Assembly: GCA_904373325.1 (NCBI GenBank)
Contig: CAJFFP010000009.1
Location: forward strand, 1 to 61,327
Reading direction: 5' to 3'
Length of the DNA: 61,327 nt
Source of the DNA: Candidatus Gallimonas merdigallinarum
GTDB lineage: Bacteria; Bacillota; Clostridia; Christensenellales; Borkfalkiaceae
Positions 15,885 through 23,873 of the stretch are shown here, piece after piece. Both the position numbers and the translations under genes were made by a program. Each line of letters begins with the position of its first letter. The first letter of the stretch is position 1. The notes below the pieces were generated by a model that was given only the letters and a program-made list of their open reading frames with translations, was not told the origin of the DNA and made no database searches.

Positions 15885-16807
15885 TCGCCGAACACCTCTC
15901 CTACGTGTACAACCCCAAGTCTCCCTTTGCGACCGCTGCGCTCAGAGACGTCTCCCTCACCATCGAAGAGGGGGAGTTTTTCGGCATTATCGGGCATACG
16001 GGCAGCGGAAAAAGCACGTTCGTGCAGCATCTGAACGGACTTCTGCGTCTGCCGTCCTCGCTGAAAAAGTATAAACAGAAAAAGCTCAAAAAGGGGCAGA
16101 CGCCCCCGCCCCGGACGGTTCTGAAAGTGGGGGAGTTCGATCTTACCGATAAAAAGACGGATTTCCGCGCGCTCAGAAAGTCCGTGGGCATGGTCTTTCA
16201 GTATCCCGAGTACCAGCTCTTTGCCGAGACGGTGCGCGACGACGTCGCGTTCGGATTGAAAAATTTTTCTGCGGAGAAGCCCTCCGACGAGCAGATCGAC
16301 GAGGCGGTGAGAGCCGCGCTCGAAGTCGTGGGACTTGACTACGAGGAGATGAAGGACAAGTCTCCCTTCGATCTCTCTGGCGGACAGAAACGCCGCGTCG
16401 CCATTGCGGGCGTCATTGTCACCCGTCCCGAAGTGCTCGTTCTGGACGAGCCTGCCGCAGGGCTTGACCCGCTCGGCAAAAAAGAGGTGATGGAGCTTCT
16501 GCACAAGCTCCACCGCGAATGGTGCAAGACGGTCGTTGTCGTCTCGCACGATATGGACGAAATTTCCGAGAACTGCACGAAAGCCGCCGTCTTTTCGGAG
16601 GGGCGCGTCCACTGCGTTCTGCCGCCCAAGGAGCTGTTCCGCCGCGCGGACGAGCTGACCGGGCTGGGGCTGGACGTTCCGCTCACGGCAAAGCTCACGA
16701 CCGCGCTTGCAAAACGCGGCGTGGAGATCGACTGCGATTTTACGACGGAGGACTTCATCGAAAAAGTGCTGGCGGTCTGGGCGGCGCGCAAAGGGGGTGA
16801 CGCATGA
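15875..16807 (+). CDS. ecfA2: Energy-coupling factor transporter ATPase EcfA2
   Basis: This is the second ATPase of the ECF module, 310 residues. Walker A is GHTGSGKST, the Q-loop VFQYPEYQLFAETV, the signature LSGGQKRR and the Walker B VLVLDEPAAGLDP. A lysine-rich insertion (SSLKKYKQKKLKKGQTPPP, about residues 62-80) lies between Walker A and the Q-loop and makes the protein slightly longer than the usual ~290. It overlaps ecfA1 by 10 nt and ecfT by 4 nt, consistent with coupled synthesis of the A1-A2-T complex. Confidence 0.95.
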   Translation: MRIVAEHLSYVYNPKSPFATAALRDVSLTIEEGEFFGIIGHTGSGKSTFVQHLNGLLRLPSSLKKYKQKKLKKGQTPPPRTVLKVGEFDLTDKKTDFRALRKSVGMVFQYPEYQLFAETVRDDVAFGLKNFSAEKPSDEQIDEAVRAALEVVGLDYEEMKDKSPFDLSGGQKRRVAIAGVIVTRPEVLVLDEPAAGLDPLGKKEVMELLHKLHREWCKTVVVVSHDMDEISENCTKAAVFSEGRVHCVLPPKELFRRADELTGLGLDVPLTAKLTTALAKRGVEIDCDFTTEDFIEKVLAVWAARKGGDA

Positions 16808-17616
16808 AAGACGTCTCCTTCGGGCAGTACTATCCCGTCGATTCTTTCGTACACCGTCTCGACCCGCGTTTGAAGCTCCTGTTCCTCATCGCGTACATCG
16901 TCGCGATCTTTCTTGCGAGCAACTTTTACGGGCTGGCGGTCTGCGCGGGCGCGCTCATCGTCATCGTTGTTTTTTCCCGCATTCCGCTCGGCAAGGTGCT
17001 TCGCGCGGTCAAAGGCGTGGTGTTTCTCGTCATCTTTACGGCTGCGCTGAACATTCTCTTCTATAACGGCGAAACGGTCTATGCGGAGTGGTGGGTGATC
17101 ACGATCACGAAAGAGGGGCTGATCTTTTCGGCATTTCTCGCGCTTCGGCTGGCGCTCCTCGTCGTCTGTTCCTCGCTGCTCACATACACGACGACGCCCG
17201 TCTCGCTGACGGACGGCGTGGAGAGCCTGCTGACGCCGCTCAAATGGATCAAAGTTCCCGTACACGCGCTTGCGCTCGTCATGAGCATCGCGCTGCGGTT
17301 TATTCCCATTCTCATGGACGAGACGGAACGCATCAAGAACGCGCAGAAGGCGCGCGGCGCGGACTTCGAGAGCGGGAACATTTTCAAGCGGGTCAGGGCG
17401 ATGATTCCCATTCTGGTGCCGCTGCTCCTGTCGGCGTTCCGCCGTGCGGACGAGCTTGGCGACGCGATGGACGCCCGCTGTTATACGGGCGGGAACAAGC
17501 GCACCAAATATAAAAAACTCAGATTCGGCTGGCGCGATCTGATCGCCTTCCTTGTGGGGGCAGCGCTCATCGCGGGCGTTGTGCTCATGAAAATTTATCT
17601 GCCCGCGCCCTATTGA
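16804..17616 (+). CDS. ecfT: Energy-coupling factor transmembrane protein EcfT
   Basis: EcfT is the membrane scaffold linking the two ATPases to the substrate-binding S component. The 270-residue protein starts with the typical GQYYPVDSFVHRLDPRLKLLF and has several hydrophobic segments (about 22-65, 70-90, 105-130 and 245-265). It carries the two coupling-helix motifs with the conserved Ala-Arg pair: QKARGADFESGN (about 182-193) and DAMDARCYTGG (about 221-231). The ATG overlaps the ecfA2 TGA. Confidence 0.95.
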   Translation: MKDVSFGQYYPVDSFVHRLDPRLKLLFLIAYIVAIFLASNFYGLAVCAGALIVIVVFSRIPLGKVLRAVKGVVFLVIFTAALNILFYNGETVYAEWWVITITKEGLIFSAFLALRLALLVVCSSLLTYTTTPVSLTDGVESLLTPLKWIKVPVHALALVMSIALRFIPILMDETERIKNAQKARGADFESGNIFKRVRAMIPILVPLLLSAFRRADELGDAMDARCYTGGNKRTKYKKLRFGWRDLIAFLVGAALIAGVVLMKIYLPAPY

Positions 17617-17628
17617 GGCGGAACGAAG

Positions 17629-18393
17629 ATGAGATACGCATTTCTGATCAGTTACGACGGCACGCACTTTTACGGTTCTCAGCGGCAGAAATCGCTCCGC
17701 ACCGTGCAGTCCGTGTTGGAAGAGACGGCGGAAAAGGTGTTCGGCGCGCCCGTGAAAGCCGCGTTCAGCGGCAGGACGGACGCGGGCGTACACGCGGCGG
17801 GGCAGGTGTGCCACCTCGACGGCGAGACGGGAATTCCCGCCGAAAAACTCCGCGAGGCGTTCAACCGCCTGTTGCCCGACGATTTGAAGGTGCTCCGCAG
17901 CGCAGCCGCGCCCGAAGGATTCGACTGCACGCGCGGTGCGCGCCGTAAAACGTACTGTTACCGTTTTTACTGCGCGGAGAGCGTTCTTCCGCTCTTGGAG
18001 CGGTACGCCGTGCGGCTGGAAGGCGCGCCCGATTTGGATGCCATGCGCGCCGCCTGCGCGCTCTTCGAGGGCGAACACGACTTTGCCGCATTCCGCGCGA
18101 CGGGGTCGTCCGCCAAGACGACGGTGCGCACGATCTACGCGCTTTCCGTCGATCGTCTGACGGCGTACGGGGGTACCATGTACGAGATCCGCGTCACGGG
18201 AAACGGTTTTCTCTACAACATGGTCCGCATTCTTGCGGGCGAGCTGTATGCGATCGGATGCGGCAAAGCGACGGAAGAGGACGTGCTTGCGGCATTTGAA
18301 ACGGGGGAGCGGACGCGTCTTTTTAAAACGCTTCCCGCAAGGGGGCTCACCATGGAGCGGGTGGAGTATGAATCGCCGCTCTTTGGAATATAG
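17629..18393 (+). CDS. truA: tRNA pseudouridine synthase A
   Basis: TruA converts uridines 38-40 of the tRNA anticodon arm to pseudouridine. The 254 residues are of normal length. The catalytic aspartate lies in SGRTDAGVHAAGQV (about residues 46-59), and the N-terminal ISYDGTHFYGSQRQ and the later GNGFLYNMVRILAGEL are conserved. It follows ecfT by 12 nt, the usual operon position in Firmicutes. Confidence 0.96.
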   Translation: MRYAFLISYDGTHFYGSQRQKSLRTVQSVLEETAEKVFGAPVKAAFSGRTDAGVHAAGQVCHLDGETGIPAEKLREAFNRLLPDDLKVLRSAAAPEGFDCTRGARRKTYCYRFYCAESVLPLLERYAVRLEGAPDLDAMRAACALFEGEHDFAAFRATGSSAKTTVRTIYALSVDRLTAYGGTMYEIRVTGNGFLYNMVRILAGELYAIGCGKATEEDVLAAFETGERTRLFKTLPARGLTMERVEYESPLFGI

Positions 18394-18403
18394 TAAGGAG
18401 TAT

Positions 18404-19321
18404 ATGATGGAATTTTTTGAATGGATTTCGATCCCGCAGTTCTTTATGCAGTTCTTCGGACCGACGGCTTTCGAGACGAAAGAGGCGCTCATCAGATATT
18501 ATTTCAGCGTTCAGACGATCAGCCTGTACGTCGCGGCGGGCATCTACCTTTTGTGTCTGATCTTGGGCGGACTCGGCATGATGACCATGGCGAAAAAGGT
18601 CGGCATGATGAACAGTTGGATGGGGTTTATTCCCTTTCTCAATACTTACTACGCGGGCAAACTCGCGGGCGAAACGCGCGTGTTCGGTCAGAAGATGAAG
18701 CGCGTCGGACTTTATACGATGATCGCGGAGATCGTCTACGTTGCAGTCAATGTTTTCATGCTCGTGCTGTGGTTTGCCATGACGAATCCCGCATATTTCG
18801 AGGAAGTTCAGGTTTCGGAAGATATGAAGGGATTGGAATTTAATGTGGACCTTGTGCCGCTTGCGCTCCGCTGGATGCGCACGGCGCAGCTCGTCTGCAA
18901 CATTCTCAGCTACGCGACGTATTTCGCGCTTGTATTCTTCCTGTGCGTGCTCTTCTTCGCGTTCTTCCGCAAGTACTATGCGCGCAGTCCGTTCCTGATG
19001 ACCTTCCTTTGCGCCGTGCTTCCGCTGCGGGGATTCGTCATTTTTGCCGTCCGCAACAATTCGCCCGTCGATTACAACGCATGGATGAATCAGCGGATGC
19101 AGGAGTATGCGCGCCGGCAGCAGCAGATGTACGGTCAGGGCGGTTACGGACAGGGCGGCTACGGTCAGAACGGTTACGGCGGTCAGCCGAACACGCCTCC
19201 GCCCGCCGATCCCTTCCCCGACTTTAACGACGGTTCTTCGCGCGGCGGTTCGTCGGGAACTTCCGGCAATGCGGGAGGCTCTTCGGGCAGCTCGGACGAG
19301 GATCCGTTCCCCGATTTCTGA
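18404..19321 (+). CDS. Membrane protein with Gly/Gln/Tyr- and Ser/Gly-rich C-terminal tail
   Basis: I do not recognise a characterised family. The 305-residue protein has hydrophobic segments near residues 36-60, 100-128 and 160-205, separated by short loops (e.g. GFIPFLNTYYAGKLAGE). A soluble tail follows from about residue 220. The tail begins with YGQGG-type repeats, continues into a Pro-rich patch and then a Ser/Gly-rich stretch. The hexapeptide DPFPDF occurs twice, at the end of the Pro-rich patch and as the very C-terminus. AAGGAG precedes the ATG pair at 18404. It follows truA by 10 nt and ends at a strong terminator, so it is probably the last gene of the ECF-truA unit. Confidence 0.6.
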   Translation: MMEFFEWISIPQFFMQFFGPTAFETKEALIRYYFSVQTISLYVAAGIYLLCLILGGLGMMTMAKKVGMMNSWMGFIPFLNTYYAGKLAGETRVFGQKMKRVGLYTMIAEIVYVAVNVFMLVLWFAMTNPAYFEEVQVSEDMKGLEFNVDLVPLALRWMRTAQLVCNILSYATYFALVFFLCVLFFAFFRKYYARSPFLMTFLCAVLPLRGFVIFAVRNNSPVDYNAWMNQRMQEYARRQQQMYGQGGYGQGGYGQNGYGGQPNTPPPADPFPDFNDGSSRGGSSGTSGNAGGSSGSSDEDPFPDF

Positions 19322-19341
19322 TCATCCTTTCAGACGCACGC

Positions 19342-19387
19342 TTGCGCCTTTTCCGAAAAATACGGAAAAGGCGCAAATTTTTTTTTC
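19342..19387 (+). terminator. Terminator after the ecf-truA operon
   Basis: Perfect 14-bp stem TTGCGCCTTTTCCG/CGGAAAAGGCGCAA (19342-19355 and 19363-19376), followed by A and a run of nine T. Confidence 0.95.
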
Positions 19388-19404
19388 TTCTATGTGAAAA
19401 TCAA

Positions 19405-19433
19405 TTTACAAGTGTAAAACGAAATGATATAAT
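19405..19433 (+). promoter_or_regulatory. mnmE promoter
   Basis: TTTACA (19405-19410), 17-bp spacer, TATAAT (19428-19433). The leader is about 60 nt and ends with GGAGG before the ATG. Confidence 0.78.
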
Positions 19434-19498
19434 ATAACCGCAGTTTATATCAGAACGTGAAAAAATGTTTTTGAAACAATCTGCACTTATGGAGGATT

Positions 19499-20788
19499 AT
19501 GGACGATCTGATTTCCGCGATCGCTACGGCGGTCGGGGCGGGCGGGATCGCCGTTGTGCGCATGAGCGGGCGCGGCGCGCTCTCCGTCGCCCGTAAAATG
19601 TTTTCCCGCAAGGGCGAATTTCAGCCCAACTATATGTATGCGGGCGAGATCGACGCGGGTACGTTCCGCGACTACGGAATGTGCGTGTATTTCCGCGCGC
19701 CCAAGTCGTTTACGGGCGAGGACGTCGTCGAGTTTCACTGCCACGGCGGAACGGAGATTGCGCGCGGGATTTTGAAGCGCACGCTCGAACTCGGCGCGCG
19801 CCTTGCCGAACGCGGGGAATTTACCAAACGCGCCTATCTCAACGGGAAACTTTCGCTTTCCGCCGCGGAGGGCGTTGGGGAGATGATCGCCGCTTCCTCG
19901 GAGGCGCAGGTCCGCGCGGGGTATCTTTTATATAATGAAAAGCTGACTTCGCTCGGCACGGCGTTGCAGCGCAAGCTCACGCACTGCCTTGCCGAAGTGG
20001 ACGCCGACCTCGACTATCCGGAAGAGGATCTGAACGCCTCTTCCCGCGCGGAGATCGCGGCAACGCTGCGGGAAGTCGGGCAGGAGCTTGCGGCGCTCCT
20101 TTCGCAGTACGCCGCGGGGCGCAAGATCAGATCGGGGGTCTCCGTCGCCCTTGTCGGCGCGCCCAACGCGGGCAAAAGCTCTCTTTTGAACGCGCTCCTC
20201 GGCTATGAGCGGGCGATCGTCTCCGACGTTGCGGGAACGACGCGCGACGTCGTGGAAGGTACGCTGGAAATCGAGGGCGTGAATTTCCGCATTACGGACA
20301 CGGCGGGACTGCGGGAGAGCGCGGACGCTATCGAACGGGAAGGCGTGCGCCGTGCGCGGGAAGCGATGAAGGGGGCGGACGTCATCGTCTGGCTCAAAGA
20401 GGACGGGGAAGTCCCCGAATTTCCCGAGGGCACGCCCGTCATCACGGTGGGCGCGAAGAGCGACCTTGCGCGGCGGGAGGATTGCGACATTGTACTTTCC
20501 TCGTACACGGGCGAGGGGCTGGACGCGCTCAGGCGGCTCTTGTACGAGCGCGGATTCGGACGGGAAAACGACGGCGCGTTTCTCCTATCGGAGCGGCATT
20601 ACCGCGCGGCGCAGGCGGCGCATGAGGCAGTGAAGGAGGCTCTGGCGAGCGCGGAGGGCGGTCTGCCGCCCGAGTTGTACGCCGAAGATATCCGCCGCGC
20701 ATGGGAGACGCTCGGAACGCTCTCGGGCGAGACGGCGAGCGAGGCGATCGTCACGGAAATTTTTGAAAAATTCTGCGTCGGGAAGTAA
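19499..20788 (+). CDS. mnmE: tRNA modification GTPase MnmE (TrmE)
   Basis: MnmE, with MnmG, adds the cmnm5 group to the wobble uridine of several tRNAs. This 429-residue protein is a little short for the family (~450-460). It has the N-terminal folate-binding domain (ISAIATAVGAGGIAVVRMSG), helical regions and an inserted G domain with G1 GAPNAGKSS, G2 GTTRDVV and G3 DTAGLR. The G4 motif reads GAKSD rather than NKxD, so the guanine-contacting asparagine is missing. The C-terminal cysteine is kept as FCVGK (usual FCIGK). mnmG is not nearby. Confidence 0.94.
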   Translation: MDDLISAIATAVGAGGIAVVRMSGRGALSVARKMFSRKGEFQPNYMYAGEIDAGTFRDYGMCVYFRAPKSFTGEDVVEFHCHGGTEIARGILKRTLELGARLAERGEFTKRAYLNGKLSLSAAEGVGEMIAASSEAQVRAGYLLYNEKLTSLGTALQRKLTHCLAEVDADLDYPEEDLNASSRAEIAATLREVGQELAALLSQYAAGRKIRSGVSVALVGAPNAGKSSLLNALLGYERAIVSDVAGTTRDVVEGTLEIEGVNFRITDTAGLRESADAIEREGVRRAREAMKGADVIVWLKEDGEVPEFPEGTPVITVGAKSDLARREDCDIVLSSYTGEGLDALRRLLYERGFGRENDGAFLLSERHYRAAQAAHEAVKEALASAEGGLPPELYAEDIRRAWETLGTLSGETASEAIVTEIFEKFCVGK

Positions 20789-20845
20789 ACCCGATGTGAA
20801 TTATCAATGCGAATTAAAATACAAACGGGCATGGAGAACGGAACA

Positions 20846-21736
20846 ATGGTCAATCTCGAACTTTACAGGGTATTCTATACGGTGGCGCGGTGCGGAAGCC
20901 TTACAAAGGCGGCAGAGGAACTGTACATCTCTCAGCCTGCCGTTTCGCAGGCGATCAAGCAGCTTGAAAATCAGCTCGGAACGCCGCTTTTCAACCGTAT
21001 GCACAAGGGAATGGAGCTTTCCGCGCAGGGCGGGGAACTCATCTTTGCCGACATCGAAAAGGCGCTCCAACTGCTGAGCGGCGTGGAGGACAGGCTCTCC
21101 GAACTCAAAAAAAGCGCCACGGGAACGTTGCGCATCGGCGCTTCCGAAACGATTTTTCAGTACGTTCTTGCGGATAAGATCGTCGAGTATCACAAGCTCT
21201 ATCCGCAGGTGAAGATCGATCTTATTTCCGACGTGTCGCCCAAGATCATCGACTGTCTCAAATCCGACCGCTGCGACATAGGTTTTCTCAACCTTCCCAT
21301 CGAGCCGGACGACGGGATCCGCCTGACGGATTCGGTCGCACTTCTCGACGACGTGTTCGTCGCAGGCGAGGCGTTCGCGGAGTTGAAGGGAAAACAGCTC
21401 TCCGTGTGGGATTTGCAGCAGTATCCGCTGCTGCTCATGGAGCCGCACACCATTGCGCGGGCGGCGGTCGATCACTATGCCGAGAGCCTCGGCGTCCACT
21501 TCCAGCCCGCCGTCGAGGTCGACAGCTGGGGATTTATGAAAAAACTCGTTACGGAGGGCATGGGCATCGGGTGTATCCCGCGCGAATATGCAATGCGCCG
21601 TCTGAAAGCGGGGGAATTGTTTGAGCTGAACGTCACGCCCGCCATGCCGTCGCGCTCGGTGGGGCTTGCGCTTCCGAAAAACGCGAATATGCCCTTTTCC
21701 CTACGCGCGTTCATCAACCTTTTCAAGAAAAAATAA
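20846..21736 (+). CDS. LysR-family transcriptional regulator
   Basis: This is a 296-residue LysR-type regulator with an N-terminal winged helix (LELYRVFYTVARCGSLTKAAEELYISQPAVSQAIKQLE) and a periplasmic-binding-like effector domain (about 90-290). I start it at the ATG at 20846 (MVNLELYRVF), which aligns with usual LysR starts; an ATG at 20831 is possible. It follows mnmE by under 60 nt with no terminator between. Its 3' end overlaps the convergent hydrolase gene by 14 nt. The ligand and targets are unknown; no divergent partner gene is present. Confidence 0.88.
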   Translation: MVNLELYRVFYTVARCGSLTKAAEELYISQPAVSQAIKQLENQLGTPLFNRMHKGMELSAQGGELIFADIEKALQLLSGVEDRLSELKKSATGTLRIGASETIFQYVLADKIVEYHKLYPQVKIDLISDVSPKIIDCLKSDRCDIGFLNLPIEPDDGIRLTDSVALLDDVFVAGEAFAELKGKQLSVWDLQQYPLLLMEPHTIARAAVDHYAESLGVHFQPAVEVDSWGFMKKLVTEGMGIGCIPREYAMRRLKAGELFELNVTPAMPSRSVGLALPKNANMPFSLRAFINLFKKK

Positions 21737-22502
21737 ACGGAGTAACGCCGCGCGCCCGCTGGAAAGCGGGCAGAAAGTCAAGCAGCAGGCGCGCCGCTTC
21801 CGCGTTGCCCGAAGGCGAAAAGCCGTGTCCTTCCTCGGGAAACGCGATCAATCTTGCATGAGGAAATGTTTTCTGTGCGCGTTCGCTGTACGCGATCGGC
21901 ACGACCTCGTCTTTTTCGCCGTGCAGGATGAGGACGTCGCGGGGAAACTCTCCGAGGAGCGGGAAGGGGTCGAACCTGCGGATACTCTCGAAAAAGATAC
22001 GTCCCAATTTCATGCCCCAAAGCGTCACGCCGTCGGGAATGTCCGCATCGGAAGGGAACCGTTCGCGCCAGTTGTCGGCAATGCACAGCGCGGGGAAGAG
22101 AAGGATCATGCCTTTTACGTCTTGCCTGTATTTTGCGGCGACCATTGCCGTCACGAGTCCGCCCTGACTCCCGCCGAACAGGAAAACGTTCTGCATATCG
22201 ATGGCGGGATGCTGCCTCATGTCACACAGAACGGCTTCTTCCGCCTCGGTAAACAGAGTCATCTCTGTTGTTTTCAGCGTTTTTTGCGCATTGACCGAGC
22301 CGCCGCAGAAGTTGTAGCGGTAAGCGGCAATCCCGTTTTCTGCGAGTAAGTCCGCGAATCCTGAAAAATCGTTCATGTTCCCGTTATAACCGTGACTGAA
22401 TATGACGAGGGGCGCGTTCCGGCGGGACGAAGGGAGATGCAGATTTCCTTCTACGATCCGCCGATGATGTCTGATCGGATGGGGGATGACAGTAATTTTC
22501 AT
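21723..22502 (-). CDS. Alpha/beta hydrolase, esterase-like
   Basis: This 259-residue serine hydrolase has an oxyanion motif (FSHGYNGN), nucleophile elbow GGSQGG (Ser about residue 120), acid region LHGEKDEVVP and a histidine in EEGHGF. The layout matches cytoplasmic dienelactone-hydrolase- or esterase-like proteins acting on small acyl esters; the substrate is unknown. There is no signal peptide and no ribosome-binding site. The -10 box ends 6 nt before the ATG, so the mRNA is probably leaderless. Confidence 0.85.
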   Translation of the reverse strand: MKITVIPHPIRHHRRIVEGNLHLPSSRRNAPLVIFSHGYNGNMNDFSGFADLLAENGIAAYRYNFCGGSVNAQKTLKTTEMTLFTEAEEAVLCDMRQHPAIDMQNVFLFGGSQGGLVTAMVAAKYRQDVKGMILLFPALCIADNWRERFPSDADIPDGVTLWGMKLGRIFFESIRRFDPFPLLGEFPRDVLILHGEKDEVVPIAYSERAQKTFPHARLIAFPEEGHGFSPSGNAEAARLLLDFLPAFQRARGVTPFIFS

Positions 22503-22508
22503 AATACG

Positions 22509-22537
22509 ATTATATCATACGTCTGCCGCGGCGGCAA
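22509..22537 (-). promoter_or_regulatory. Promoter of the alpha/beta hydrolase (leaderless type)
   Basis: Minus strand: -35 TTGCCG (22537-22532), 17-bp spacer, -10 TATAAT (22514-22509). The predicted start site coincides with the ATG at 22502. Confidence 0.68.
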
Positions 22538-22612
22538 GAGGGGAAGAAGAGAAAGGTTCCGAAAAAATTTCAGAGGAAAGTCGGAAAAGTTACAAAAACG
22601 CTTAAAAAGCAG

Positions 22613-22641
22613 TTGCATTTTCTGCGGATTTATTGTAAAAT
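22613..22641 (+). promoter_or_regulatory. tRNA-Ser promoter
   Basis: TTGCAT (22613-22618), 17-bp spacer, TAAAAT (22636-22641), 12 bp before the mature 5' end of the tRNA. Confidence 0.65.
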
Positions 22642-22653
22642 AATCATCGTCTT

Positions 22654-22744
22654 GCAGAGATGTCTGAGTGGTTTAAGGAGCACGATTGGAAATCGTGTGA
22701 CGGGGGTGACTCGTCCGGAGGTTCGAATCCTCTTCTCTGCGCCA
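22654..22744 (+). tRNA. tRNA-Ser(GGA)
   Basis: The 7-bp acceptor stem pairs GCAGAGA with TCTCTGC and is followed by the discriminator G and an encoded CCA. The anticodon stem CACGA/TCGTG encloses the loop TTGGAAA, giving anticodon GGA (22688-22690), which reads UCC and UCU. The long variable arm (about 22698-22717) is typical of a class II serine tRNA. The T-arm GGTTCGAATCC is canonical. Confidence 0.97.
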
Positions 22745-22750
22745 GCAAAA

Positions 22751-22776
22751 GGGAGCGCGAACGGGGCTCCCTTTTT
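22751..22776 (+). terminator. tRNA-Ser terminator
   Basis: Stem GGGAGC/GCTCCC (22751-22756 and 22766-22771), followed by TTTTT, 7 nt after the CCA. Confidence 0.8.
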
Positions 22777-22875
22777 GCGTGCCAAAAAAGGGGCGGAGAG
22801 ATTTTCCGTAAGCCGTCCCGCCGCATGATTCTCTTTTGAGCTATACTTTTCCCGCACTTTTTTTCTATATAAATT

Positions 22876-22912
22876 CTGCGCCCCAAAAGTCTTTCCGACT
22901 TTTGGGGCGCAG
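22876..22912. terminator. 16-bp inverted repeat, possible metA terminator
   Basis: Arms CTGCGCCCCAAAAGTC and GACTTTTGGGGCGCAG (22876-22891 and 22897-22912) are perfectly complementary around TTTCC. It lies just after the metA stop on the minus strand. The following minus-strand sequence is AU-rich but lacks an immediate U-run, so it may act as an RNA-stabilising end rather than a classic terminator. Confidence 0.55.
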
Positions 22913-22934
22913 ATCAGTTGTGCGCAAATCATGA

Positions 22935-23846
22935 TTACTTCTCAAATTTGAACGGGGTCGTCTGGTAGACGAAGTTGAGCCAGTTATTGTAAAATAGATT
23001 TGCCGTTGACGACCAATTCATGTTGATCCTCGTGCACTCCCTGTCCGCGAAATAGCAGAAGGGCTTTTCAATGGGCAGTCCCTTTGCAAGGTCGCGCTCG
23101 TACTCCTTTTTCAGGGTGTCGCGGTCGTATTCCATATGTCCCAGAACGAAAATCTGACTGTGGTCGAGCGAGCTTGCGATCGCCACACCCGCGCGGTGGG
23201 AAGTCGCCAGAATTTTCAGGCGGGCGTCCTTCCGGATGTCGGATTCGCGCACCGTGGAATGGCGGGAGTGGCAGATATGAAACTCGTCCGAAATGCCGCG
23301 CATCAGCGGATCGGGCGTATCGAAATGAATTTTTCTGTGTGCAAACACGCCAAACAGCTTGCGGGGAAGGGGATACTTCGGAATATCGTAAAAATAGTAG
23401 AGCGCCGCCATCGCTCCCCAGCAGATGAAGATGGTGGAAGTCACGTTCGACTTTGTCCAATCGAAGAGCTTTGTCAGCTCGTCCCAATAGGCGACGTCGT
23501 GAAAGTCCATATCCTCGACGGGCGCGCCCGTTACGATCATGCCGTCAAAGTGCTTGTCTTTGACCTTTTCAAAGGGCTGGTAAAAGCGTTCGAGGTATTC
23601 CGCCTCCGTATTTTTGGAGCGGTAGCTCTCGGTGTGAATGAGCGTGACGTTGACTTGCAGGGGCGAATTGGAGAGCAGGCGCATGAACTGCGTCTCCGTC
23701 TCGATTTTCGTGGGCATCAGATTGAGAATGGCGATCTCGATAGGGCGGATGTCCTGCGAGGTCGCGCGCTCGCTGTCCATGACGAAGATGCGCTCCGCAT
23801 TGAGCACGGAATATGCGGGGATATTGCGGTCTATGACGATAGGCAT
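22935..23846 (-). CDS. metA: Homoserine O-acetyltransferase (MetA family)
   Basis: This 303-residue enzyme activates homoserine for methionine synthesis. The catalytic cysteine is C142 (TIFICWGAM), and HRKIH and SRHST are conserved family segments. Residue 111 is glutamate (GAPVED). In characterised MetA proteins Glu at this position goes with acetyl-CoA and Gly with succinyl-CoA, so I call it an acetyltransferase despite the common annotation as succinyltransferase. That fits the O-acetylhomoserine-using MetY immediately upstream, 27 nt away on the same strand. Confidence 0.93.
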   Translation of the reverse strand: MPIVIDRNIPAYSVLNAERIFVMDSERATSQDIRPIEIAILNLMPTKIETETQFMRLLSNSPLQVNVTLIHTESYRSKNTEAEYLERFYQPFEKVKDKHFDGMIVTGAPVEDMDFHDVAYWDELTKLFDWTKSNVTSTIFICWGAMAALYYFYDIPKYPLPRKLFGVFAHRKIHFDTPDPLMRGISDEFHICHSRHSTVRESDIRKDARLKILATSHRAGVAIASSLDHSQIFVLGHMEYDRDTLKKEYERDLAKGLPIEKPFCYFADRECTRINMNWSSTANLFYNNWLNFVYQTTPFKFEK

Positions 23847-23873
23847 ATCAAACCTTCTTTCGTGAAAAGTGCG

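Noticed and set aside
18971..18980. AAGTACTATG, partial match to the 20-bp repeat
   Set aside because: It lies inside a coding region (Lys-Tyr-Tyr), lacks the GACATAAT half and is explained by codon use.
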